Source: Zantedeschia hybrid cultivar (Eukaryota; Streptophyta; Magnoliopsida; Alismatales; Araceae). Taken from it: a stretch of DNA of 64,000 nt. Every line of letters starts with the position of its first letter. Position 1 is the first letter of the stretch. Position numbers and translations under genes: made by a program. Below the pieces are notes generated by a model, which was given only the letters and a program-made list of their open reading frames with translations, was not told the DNA's origin and did not search any database. The stretch covers positions 48,231,129 through 48,295,128 of the forward strand of contig JARZZO010000009.1 in NCBI GenBank assembly GCA_030544215.1, read 5' to 3'. This document shows positions 1 to 9,172 of the stretch, piece by piece.

Positions 1-126
1 CAGTGGGATCTTCTTGACATTTTCAACTTTGTTTGAATTTCTTGTACTAAAAAATTCATCAGTAACTTCAAGCAAAGAATTAAATATGGAAAAATATGGA
101 ATTTCGAACAAATAATAGAAAAACCT

Positions 127-195
127 GAAACGCATCGTGTCGCGCCAACGCCATTAATATCACACAAAACACGTCGTTGTTCACTGACACCTTTT
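127..195. repeat. two GCGTC-N10-GACGC dyads upstream of aORF1
   Basis: Arms at 127-136 and 147-156, then 166-175 and 186-195, each pair separated by ten bases. Both are slightly decayed: gcatc and acgtc/gacac replace gcgtc/gacgc. The paralogous position in the inner copy is 9400-9467. Confidence 0.7.
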
Positions 196-430
196 AAGTC
201 GCAGAAATAGGTTCTTGCTGTGTTCCATCCGGATTCCAACTCTCTTCATGCAAATCCCTTCTCCAATCCGGAAAAGGCTCTTCAACTTCGTAAATCACTC
301 TATATAAGGTTCCTTAACTTGTATTAAGGTAAATTCAACCCTAATCTAGAGATCAAAGCAAGGAATTCTCTTCAAAGTTCAAGAACGATCAAGGTTTTCA
401 AGGTTTTAAGGGGAAGCGCTTAAGAACAAG

Positions 431-1549
431 ATTGATTCTTCAAGCAAAAGAATGAGGAAGACACTCGAGAAGCTTTCTGATGTGAAAGATCATCTTAGCG
501 GACGAGATCCTAACTTTCAAGTAAGTTAAATCATTTCTTTCTTTCAATTCTTCTTCTTCAATTCCCCTTTTCTTCATATTCTTCATATTCTTCAAGGGAT
601 TATAGCAATTCTCTTCTTATTCATCTAGGCATATCCCCTTTTTCCTGGCCCAAGAAAATTCACATCCCTTCCTTGGATTCGTAAGCTTGCTAAAAGTATC
701 ACTATTTCCATACAATCTTATGTTTCCAAGTCGAATATCCAAGGGCTAGTTGTTCATGCAAAGCACTACAAGAGTCCAAACGTGGATTGGGCAGCGATGG
801 GCACTTTAATTGAGTTATCGCATCCTCAAACCCATACTTTCCTCTTTCCCGAATTCGAATCCACTATACTTCTTGAAGAGGCCGAACTCCTATTGGGCCT
901 TCCTAAGATCAAGTTGAACAACAATGAACTAATCCTGAATAAGATGGCTCTGATGAGAGAAAAGATTACATGTCAACAATTATTGATGAAGATCATGAAG
1001 GATCCAAAAGAAGTTCAGGGATGCCTCATTAAGAAAGGAATTAACCTTACAAAGCTAGCAGAGTGGACTTTATACGAGATCGAAGAACTTAAAGAGGATG
1101 ACACTGAAAACGTAATGAAAGTATTCACCATGTGCCTAACTGGGGCTCTATTCTTCCCTGCCCAAGACAATATACTAGAGGATGATCAAGTCAATGCAAT
1201 TTGTGAGATCTTTGAAGGAAGGTAGATTGGCACAACGATCTTAGCATATCTCTATAGTGGGCTTTCTGCAGCATCGATAGGTCAGCCTCCTTATGGTTGT
1301 ATGCTTCTCTTCGCTTTATGGGTTGAGTTGCACTTCAAGTTTGAATATCACATTAGGAATTCAGTAAGACCATCCCAAATATATCAGAATAGTCCAATCT
1401 TTTAGATTTCCAATATTATGAAATTCAATGAAATAATGATCAATCGAGTGCCCAAACTCAAGACTCGAGTAGATTGGCGAGCTTATCTGAAGACAATGCC
1501 ATCGTAAGGGTTCGATGCTTCTCCACTTGCTCTTGTTGGGAAACCAATC
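431..1549 (+). pseudogene. aORF1 of Tat 1, 5' half (DUF7745/plant-mobile-domain-like), antisense gene
   Basis: Exon 1 is 431-520 and ends in a GTAAGT donor; exon 2 starts at 629 after a TAG acceptor and runs until an LTR inserted at 1550. The gene resumes at 11829. The protein has a PMD-like block (LIELS..THTFLFPEFE then LLLGLP, about 785-905) and a helical region after it. The start codon is lost: ATT at 431, where the paralogue at 9172 has ATG. A CAG-to-TAG stop lies at 1223-1225, with further stops near 1402 and 1505. The gene is antisense to Tat 1, so its intron would not be removed from the element's genomic RNA. DUF7745-like proteins are known with Tat/Ogre elements; the exact family is my inference. 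Confidence 0.6.
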
Positions 1550-1755
1550 TGTAGACATGCTAATTTTGACATCATTTTGAGTAAATTTCATATCATATAA
1601 TAATGTCTCAAAGTGGTCTGATATTTAATCATTAATTAATTTTTATTAATCTTTTTGGATTAATTATCTAAATAGTATCGGGTCAGACATACATAATTTA
1701 AGTTTATTAATTAAATTGATTTTAACTCAAATTTTATTCAAATATGAAAAAGTCT

Positions 1756-1955
1756 AAAAGACGTCGACATGTATAAACGTCATTTAGAGTTTATTCATAT
1801 TTTGATATTTAAATTTGAATTTTAATTAATTAGCTAAAAGATGTCTGCCGAGCACGGCGCCATTTAGGTCTCCTAATGTGTTTCTGCTTCTTCTTCCCGA
1901 TGTTTATCCTTATTTTAATTAGTCTAAAAGACGTCTCCTATAGGCGACGCGTTTT
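1756..1955. repeat. three dyads in the Tat LTR promoter region
   Basis: Arm/arm coordinates are 1756-1765/1776-1785, 1836-1845/1856-1865 and 1926-1935/1946-1955, each with a 10-base centre. They lie 110-310 bp upstream of the TATA box. The same three occur at 10730-10929. Confidence 0.85.
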
Positions 1956-2067
1956 AGATAATTATAGATATTGATGAATTAATCTGTACTTATTTGTTTC
2001 TTAGTTAGATTAACTTCAAATTCTTTCATGTTAATATGTTAGTAACTGCGGATGCGTGAACTTAAAG

Positions 2068-2076
2068 TTTATAAAT
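2068..2076 (+). promoter_or_regulatory. TATA box of the Tat LTR
   Basis: The tttataaata sequence sits downstream of the dyads and about 360 bp before the putative leader-intron donor. Equivalent boxes are seen in the LTRs at 10524, 44561 (tctataaatac near 45098) and, on minus, near 36690. The transcription start should be about 25-35 bp downstream. Confidence 0.6.
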
Positions 2077-2435
2077 ACCCAACCCCTTGGTCATTAAAAA
2101 GTTAGTGATGTTAGTGATTAAAGTGATAATTCTTGAAAGTTGAGTGATTATTGGAGCAATTCTTTGAGAGAGACGACGTCCAAACGCTGAAGGATCGAAG
2201 CGTTGCTACTTCCAGGAGTCTGCATCCTTTCTTCATATTTTCTTCGTCCATTCAAGAGCTTTCAAGAACTAAGGCTTTCCAGGGGCCATCCAACTTAGTT
2301 CATATTGATTTCTGCATCTTTCTCATATTGGCATCACATTGGCATCACAATTTCATCACATCACTCCGTGCAACACACACATTAGCAAAATTTCAAACTT
2401 ATTTGTTTAAAGGGTTTAAAAGACCATCAAAACAA

Positions 2436-2540
2436 GTGAGTTCTTTGTTCAAGTTGCATGATTAAAATTTCTGTTGGAATAAATACTACCTCTGTCTAAG
2501 TTCTCATTGGTTTTTCTTCTTTTGTTTTGTTCTTTGCAAG
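2436..2540 (+). other. putative leader intron inside the Tat LTR
   Basis: The donor is CAA/GTGAGT and the acceptor is a pyrimidine-rich tract ending TTTGCAAG. The same donor and acceptor sites occur in all the Tat LTRs I checked: 45435-45542, 46725-46833 (donor changed to GTAAGT, still good) and minus-strand 36311-36205. Length stays at 105-109 bp. Confidence 0.45.
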
Positions 2541-2849
2541 GTTCAAAGGAGATTAAGAAGATCAAAGAAAGAGGGAATCAAGCTGGATGATCCTCAAAGC
2601 CCCATAAGCATCCAAAGCAAGAATAAAGTCGAAAGGGCTCTCTTCTTTCAGCCGGCTGAAGGAGGGAAATCAAGGATTTCAACATCTCCCAACTCTAAAA
2701 CAGGTAAGCGATCAATCTTTGTCTTTTGGAACTTTTTAGTTAAAAGTTTCTGGCGATCACATTCACTTAGTTTCTTTTTAATAGGTTTATTTGTCACTTA
2801 ATCAACATAAATTTTAATGATAATCACACCCCTAATTTGAGCACTCACA

Positions 2850-3452
2850 CAATCCGAGTACGTCGTGCAGATGGTGCAGAACTTAAACTGATTGGTGCAA
2901 CTGAGTTTGTGCTGTACAATCCTCATCGATGCTATACTCAACTCAGTATGCCTCGTCATGAATTCTATGAGTTTTCCTACATATCTCTAATAAGAAGCGT
3001 GCCTTGAAATCCGACGAAGACTTTGAAGCAACTGAGCTTATCGTTACACTATGGAACATTAGCTTCAATCATCGTGTAAAATCCTCTCAAGAAACAGATA
3101 GAGGATTAGCCTATCCATATGTAATGGGACTTCGGAAAATTCTTCCTTGAAAGTTCTCTTTATTTTTCTTTTTGATGTAATTAAGAATTTATTTTCAATA
3201 AAGAATCATTCCTTTCATATCAGCGAAATTCATCCTCAATCTTCTGTGACTTGTCCAAGATTTTTCCTTAAGTAAACAATGATTTTTCCCTTAAAATATG
3301 ATTTCTGGGTGCAAATAGCGTCGTCCAATCCAGACGCCTTTCAAATATAATTAATTTTTGAAATTCAAAGATCAATTCCTTAAAAACCCAGATTATGCCT
3401 AAAACGCGTCCATAGTAGTAGACGCCTTTCAATTCTTTCCCCTTCTTTTCCC
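2850..3452 (+). repeat. duplicate of the DNA following the 3' LTR, misplaced behind the 5' LTR
   Basis: This stretch repeats 11824-12430 with only scattered substitutions. It includes the caatc target duplication, the 3' half of aORF1 (stop TGA at 3148-3150) and two dyads. A retrotransposon should have a primer-binding site and gag here. The copy ends abruptly at about 3450, inside the last bases of an aORF2 intron on the other strand. Best explained by ectopic LTR-LTR repair or template switching followed by an end-joining junction. Confidence 0.75.
3313..3430. repeat. two dyads 3' of the aORF1 copy
   Basis: Arms 3313-3322/3333-3342 and 3401-3410/3421-3430, each with a 10-base centre. Duplicated at 12287 and about 12378 with the first arm decayed from gcgtc to gcatc. 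Confidence 0.85.
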
Positions 3453-3455
3453 AGA

Positions 3456-5293
3456 TCATACATACACATATTCATTTACAAATATAAACAAAGATAATAA
3501 TAAAATGAAAGAAGCATAAATCATACTTACATCAAGTGGACGGAGAAGTCGCAGCTGATCGGTATAATGTGTCCGGTACTGCTGGAGGTAGTCTGCGCTA
3601 CTCTCCGCTTGAGACTCCACTTGAACACCCCGGCGATGCCAATCTTCATATTGCTTCGGGAATTTCGCCCGCCAATCAGTAAGGGCTTGCTTGCCCCTCA
3701 TGCTCTGTCCTACTCCCACTGGGACCTCCTCATACACCCACTCATGGTGGAGGCCCAGTGTCCTCATGACGAGGCGGAGGCAGAGGGGCTCGATTTCATT
3801 CAGGCACTGCAACCACATTTGCCTGCCGAACCTCCTCCGGCCAGCCAGGAGCTCTGGATAGTCGAGGAATTGACGGCGGAGGGCCGTCAATTGATGGTGC
3901 TGCGGGGCCGTGTCCACTATTGGCTGCCCAATGGCGAGCCAACGGGACAGCGTCCGGCCTCACAATCCTCGCTCTGCCGAGCGGAAAATAGTAGTAACTC
4001 CACACCCGTATACATGAGCATATAGGTTAGAAAAGCATCATTTCATTACTTTTTCATGACATAAACAAATAATTAAATAACTTATACCTGAGGAAATGGC
4101 GAGAAGCCGCTAACGGTGGTTCTCGTGGTCTAGTGTGACCGCGGAGAGATCAGCAAACAGGTGGGTCAGGAGGGCCGCACCCCAGGCATACTGATGTAGA
4201 CTCTCTAAGTCATCTAGAAGACTCAAGAACCTACAGTGGATATGGTCGCCCTTCGTACCGAAGAGCAACCGACCAAAGAAGAAAACTAAGAAAACCCTAA
4301 GCTGTCTATCTATCTCCTCTACCTAACTAGGGTCACTACACTAGACGGCAGAGGAGGACTCAACTAATCTACTCCTAAACTCCTCCCGAGTCTCGTCTGA
4401 CCGACGCCGGGGCTCTATCAATCCTAGGGCAGCTTCCACCTCTACTCGGGGGACAACCCTAGACTCTCTATCTAGGCTAGAGACCTCTATCCCTAATAGA
4501 CCCTCAGCCATCCCACGGTAATCGGGGTAAGTCACCCCGCTCACCGGCAGGCCCTCTACTCTAAGGCCAATAATCCTGGCCACATCCTCCAAACATAGGA
4601 CCATGTGGCTCCAGGACATTAGGAATGCTCTGCTTTTTGCATGCCACCTCTCCCGCAGCGCTTGCAGGAGAACCAAGTCGAGCCAAAATAGCTCGATCTC
4701 CAAGATCTCCCCAAATCCCATCCAGCGTAGCCACGCCTTATGGAAGCTGGGTAACCCTCTGTAAGCCCCTACTACTAGGTCCCACGATATTCGGGCCCTC
4801 ATGGTCCCCTGCAAATAAAACAAGAAAATTCATCAGTCAATCAATAAAATATTCTTTTTTAAAAGACGTCTGCTACGATGGACGCCCATTGAAAGGCGTC
4901 CACCACCCTTGACGCCATTTGAATCCATTTTCTAATTTATTAAAGAAATTAAGTTTTGCCCTAAATGGCGTCGGACCATGGCGAAGCCCTTTGAAAGGCG
5001 TCACCTGGTCTGGACGCCATTCAAGACCGACTTCGGGTTCTTCCAAAGAACCCCTTTCTCTTCATCCCATTCACATCCATAGAAGAACTTACCAAGTGGG
5101 AGCCTTCCTCTTCCCCTTCTTCCTCACCTACGGCCGCCGGAGGGGCTTCTTCTTCCTCCAAGAAAGCCTCCACCGCCGCGAGTTCGGCCGGCATTGTTTC
5201 TTCGTGAGCTTCTTCCACTGGCACCACCGAGAGAGAGGCGGTTCACTGGCGTTTCACCACTGCCTTGGCCTTGCTAGATCCACCTCGCTCCAT
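3456..5293 (-). pseudogene. aORF2 of Tat derivative 2: plant-mobile-domain (PMD) gene, antisense, truncated
   Basis: Exon 1 is 5293-5093 (ATG at 5293, CTTG/GTAAGT donor). Exon 2 is 4808-4088 after a TTTGCAG acceptor, and a fused exon 3/4 is 4005-3531 with a GTAAGT donor; the next intron is cut at about 3453. Exon 1 encodes an Ala/Glu-rich acidic stretch. Exon 2 carries PMD signatures (LEDVARIIGLRVEG, then GD..HCRFL..LDDLESLHQYAWG). PMD (PF10536) is known from MAIN/MAIL host proteins and from transposons. Defects include a stop in exon 1, a stop near 4336, an acceptor changed from AG to GG before exon 3, and loss of the exon 3-4 intron plus part of exon 4 relative to the paralogue at 12790-15418. 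Confidence 0.7.
4861..5022. repeat. four dyads as two 60-bp modules in aORF2 intron 1
   Basis: The first module is exactly arm 4861-4870, centre, arm 4881-4890, arm 4891-4900, centre, arm 4911-4920. The second module has arms at 4963, 4983, 4993 and 5013, also without gap. All four centres are 10 bases and unrelated in sequence. The arrangement recurs in the paralogous intron at 13040-13200. Confidence 0.9.
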
Positions 5294-5535
5294 AGCTTCA
5301 AGGGAGTTCGGATTGAGAAGAAGAATAAGAAAAAGAAGGAGGGAGCTTGGGTGTGAGAGAGTTTGAAGAGGGCTTGATTGGCCGGTGACGAAGAGGTTCG
5401 CTGGTGACGGAGAAAGAGAGAGGGAGGTTCGCCGGAGAAGGCACGGAAATCGCCGGAGATGGTGGAGGGAAAGAAACTTTTGGAAGAATGAGGAGAAGGG
5501 AGCTCGGGCTTGCGCGGGTTATGTTAGGAGAAGTT

Positions 5536-6064
5536 GAAACGCGTCGGGGTACAGTGACGCCATTCAAGGCGAATAAACTGAGGCGGCAAGGCAGGGGTTT
5601 GAAATTGAGCAAAAGGCGTCTTGACAGGGCGACGCGTTTCAGTTTAAATAGCCAATTCTGTACAGACCCGTACTACGACCAATGATTAAACGCGTCCAGA
5701 TATCACGACGCGTTTCAGTGGATTAATCACAGAATTGATGGTAGAATTTTAGAGAAAAGTAAGAAAGAGAATTGAAAGGCGTCTCCACCTGTGGACGTGT
5801 TTTAGAAGTAAATACGATTTTAAGGATTAAAATCTCATTTTTGGAAAAGGATTTTTGGATTAAAGGCATCTACACATCTGGACGTGTTTTCATCATAATT
5901 CGGGGGTTTTCAGAATTAATCTCTTATTTTGGAAAATGATTTTTTACTGAATGACGTCTACATCTGGACGCGTTTCAAGCATAATTTGGGGTTTTAAGGA
6001 TTAATCTCTGATTTTTGAAAAATGAATTATGGTTAAAATGCGTCTTTCTGAGTGGACGCGTTTT
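5536..6064. repeat. seven dyads between aORF2 and aORF1
   Basis: Left arms start near 5536, 5611, 5687, 5775, 5863, 5951 and 6035, about one every 75-90 bp. Six have a 10-base centre. The one near 5951 has eight, apparently a 2-base loss from a tacacatctg-like centre. This is the promoter side of aORF2 and the 3' side of aORF1. Confidence 0.85.
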
Positions 6065-6909
6065 GCATTAAGTAAACTTGAATTGTCATATTTTAAGGAA
6101 AAATCAAGTTTTTATTCAAGGAAAAATCTTGGACAAGTCACAGGACTTTATGGATGAATTTCAAGACATAAAGGAACAATTCTTTATTGAAATAAATTCT
6201 TTATTACATCAATCATAAAAAGAAAAAAGAGAACATTCAAGGAAGGAATTCCCGAAGTCCCATTATATATGGATAAGATAATCCTCTATTTCTATTTTGA
6301 GAGGATTTTACACGATGATTGAAGCTAATATTCCACACTGTGACTATAAGTTCAGTGGCTTCATAATCTTCATCGGATTCCAAGGCACGCTTCTTGATTG
6401 GAGAAGTGTTGGAAAACTCAGGGAATTCATAGCGAGGCAGGCTGAGTTGAATATGACATCGATGAGGATTGTACAGCACGAACTCAGTTGCCCCGATCAG
6501 TTTAAGCTTTGCACCCGCTGTGCGGCGTACTCGAATGGGTTTTCCTACAAGAGTAAGAGGTGAAGAGTCGAACCCATTTAATGACATTGTTCTCAGATAA
6601 TCTCTCCAATCAGCTCGAGTCTTGAGTTTTGGCACTCGATTGATCATCTTCTCATTGAATTTCACTATGTTAGAAATATGGAAGATAGGGCTATTTTGAT
6701 AGATTTGAGACGGTCTTACAGAATTTCTAGTGTGATATTCAAACTTAAAGTGCAACTCGACCCACAGAGCGAAGAGTAGCATGCAACCATAGGGAGGCTG
6801 ACCTGTAGACGCTGCAAAGAGCCCACTATAGAGATAGGCTAAAATCACTGTGCCGATCTGTCTTCCCTCAAAGATCTCGCAGATTGTACTGACTTGATCA
6901 TCTTCTAGT

Positions 6910-8415
6910 TGTAGACACCGATTTTGGCCCCCTTTCTGGTCATAAACCCCCATCACCTTATCCACCTCATTTAGCCCATCAGATTTTCTCACATAATTCA
7001 ACCCACTAAATAATCAGGCCCATTAACCAATCTCCGCTTCCTCTCACCCGTGGAAGGCCAACTGGGCCGCCTTCCACCATCCTTGGAAGGCCAACCAGCC
7101 CGCCTTCCACCATCCTTGGAAGGCCAACCATCCCACCTTCCCCCATTCGTGGAAGGCCAACCGGTCCGCCTTCCACCATCCTTCGAAGGCCAACCGGTCC
7201 GCCTTCCACCATCCTTCGAAGGCCAACCGGTCCGCCTTCCACCATTCGTGGAAGGCCAACCGGTCCGCCTTCCACCATCCTTCGAAGGCCAACCTGTCCG
7301 CCTTCCACCATCCTTCGAAGGCCAACCGGGCCGCCTTTCACCTCTTTGTGGAAGGCCAGCCACCTGGCCTTCCACGGGATTGGAAGGCAAGATGGTTGGC
7401 CATCCACTCTCCTAACTTCCATCTTGACCTCGTCTTCCCACAATCTCCTCTACTCGCCACCCTCACCCCCACTACTCCGATCACTCCCCACTCCGGCGAC
7501 TGCCGCGCGCACCACCTCCCACTCTTGACCGCTTCCCATTGGCTCTTTGATGATTTACGGGGATTTAGACCCCTATTTTCTCCTATTTTCCCTTCACCTA
7601 TTTAAACTCCCCATGTCCCCTCGAGAATGGGGGGTTGGCTAGTGGGTTGGTTTTGAGGCTAGAGGGGGAGTTGAGCGGGAAAGGAGTCAGAGAGCTTTAT
7701 GAAGAACTTCAAGCGAGAGAAAGCCTTGGGCAGTCGAGAAGCCGGAGGGATCTTTCCCATTCCAAATGGGCTTGTTCTCTTAACTCTCTCCTTACTTTTC
7801 TTCTTTCCACTTTATTGCATTCCCACTCTCCATCCACTCCGTAACATCATCTCCTCCTCTCACTTTTTTTTTTTTCTCTTTTAACACATCGCTTCACTTT
7901 TCATACACGAGCACCCCCATCTGCATGCATGCATGTTAGGATAACCTAGCAACCCTTACTCTCAGAGGTTTTAAACAAAAAAACGGGAGGTGGGTGGCCA
8001 TAACATATGGCCATCTTCCCTCCCCAAACACCCATCCGGTGCGTCTCCCTCCAATTCTAGTTGATTTCTATATTTGCATAGATAGATTCTACATATCACA
8101 GTCCTAATCAGGTTATCTTCTTCCTTTTTTGTCTTGTCTTTTCCTTTCAGGGACCCTTACCACATTTCTACGTGCAGACTGCCGAGCTCTCCTCCTCTGG
8201 CCAGCCGGAGGAAGAGAAGAGGAATCCGCCGTCTCCCGCTCCCCCAGAACGCGATCACTCTCACCATCCTGCGGAGCACAGGGACCGTAAGGTAATGCTC
8301 CTAGCGATCACATACTTCGATTCCTAACCCTTCCAAATCGCCGAAGTGCTAAGACGAACGGAGAAGCCCTCGCCCGACGCTCGCAGCAGCGGCGGGGACG
8401 TACCGGGCGCCTACA
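6910..8415 (+). mobile_element. solo LTR of another family inside aORF1
   Basis: This 1506-bp segment starts TGTAGACACC and ends CGCCTACA. It is flanked by ctagt at 6905-6909 and 8416-8420, and the interrupted reading frame (DNIL/EDDQ) resumes beyond it. A TATA-like tatttaaac lies near 7598, which supports plus orientation. It contains a 33-bp minisatellite. The body is unlike the Tat LTR and holds no dyads. Family not identified; Ty3-type is likely from the ends. Confidence 0.8.
7050..7380 (+). repeat. 33-bp minisatellite, about ten units, in the solo LTR
   Basis: The units share a GGAAGGCCAACC core and a CCTTCCACCAT core, so each unit is partly self-complementary. As 33 is a multiple of three and the units lack stops, both strands are open in several frames and give 11-residue repeats. 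These reading frames are a by-product, not evidence of genes. Confidence 0.9.
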
Positions 8416-9172
8416 CTAGTATGTTGTCTTGAGCAGGAAAGAACAAAGCTCCAGTTAGGCACATGGTGAATGCTTTCATTACGTTCTCAGTGTCATCCTC
8501 TCTAAGATCTTCAATATCGTACAAAGTCCACACTGCAAGCTTTGCAAGATTGATTCCTTTCTTGGTGAGGCATCCTTTAACTTCTTTTGGGTCCTTCATG
8601 ATCTTCATCAACAATTGTTGAACTGTGATCTTTTCCCTCATCAAAGTCATCTTATTCAGGATAAGTTCATCACCGTTCAACTTGATTTTGGAAGGCCCAA
8701 TAGAAGTTCAGCTTCCTCTAGAAGAATAGTGCATTCAAATTCAGGAAAAAGGAAAGTATGGGTTTGAAGATGCCATAACTCAATCAAAGCACCCATAGCC
8801 GTCCAGTTCACGTTTGAACTTTTGTAATGCTTTGCATGGACTACGAGACCTTGGATGTTCCACTTGGAAATAAAGGATTGCATGGAAATAGTAATACTTT
8901 TAGTAAGCTTTCGAATCCAAGGAAGAGATGTGAATTTTCTCGGACCGGGAAATAAAGGATATGCCTAGAAAATAGAATGGAGAATTGCTATGAAGAACTT
9001 GAAGAATATAAAGAACTTGAAGAACATGGAGAAAAAAGAAAATTGAAGAAGAAGGATAGAAGGAAAAGATGATTTAACTTACTTGGAAGTTAGGATCTCT
9101 TCCACTTAGATGATCTTTCACGTTGGAGAGCTTCTCTAGCGTCTTCTTCGTCCTCTTGCTTGAAGAATCCAT

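Larger units (their letters stand above)
1550..2849 (+). repeat. Tat LTR (5' LTR position of derivative 2)
   Basis: This 1300-bp LTR begins TGTAGACATG and ends CTCACA. It has a TATA box near 2068-2076 (tttataaata), three dyads at 1756-1955 and a putative leader intron at 2436-2540. It closely matches the LTR at 10524-11823 with scattered substitutions. The same caatc duplication lies on both of its sides (1545-1549 and 2850-2854), so taken alone it looks like a solo LTR. Confidence 0.85.
6237..9172 (-). pseudogene. aORF1 of Tat derivative 2 (DUF7745/PMD-like), most complete copy, interrupted by an LTR
   Basis: Exon 1 is 9172-9083, starting ATG and ending CCAA/GTAAGT. Exon 2 is 8964-8421, then, after the LTR at 6910-8415, it resumes at 6909 and ends with TGA at 6239-6237. 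The protein has a Lys/Ser-rich start, a PMD-like block (LIELW..THTFLFPEFE), an acidic helical region, a TICEIFEGRQIGT segment, and a conserved tail with LVGKPIRVRR and ATEFVLYNPHRC. One frameshift lies at about 8690. This copy lacks the LTR seen at the KPI/RVRR site in Tat 1. Function unknown. A host PMD-like origin is plausible. Confidence 0.65.

Noticed and set aside
127..195. Dyad arrays read as a CRISPR array
   Set aside because: The arms are inverted within each unit, spacing is 10 bases, copies are dispersed over 60 kb, and the DNA is a plant genome.
2151..2465. 104-codon reading frame in the Tat LTR, repeated at 11125-11439
   Set aside because: It is identical in frame only because the two LTRs are recent copies; the older LTRs at 44561 and 45847 do not keep it. 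It lies over the leader and the putative intron donor.
5404..5685. Frames on the plus strand overlapping the aORF2 promoter side
   Set aside because: No paralogue at 12440-12780 keeps them; they are shadows of GC-rich DNA and dyads.
6998..7443. Several long frames of 11-residue repeats on both strands
   Set aside because: They arise from the 33-bp minisatellite, which lacks stops in most frames.
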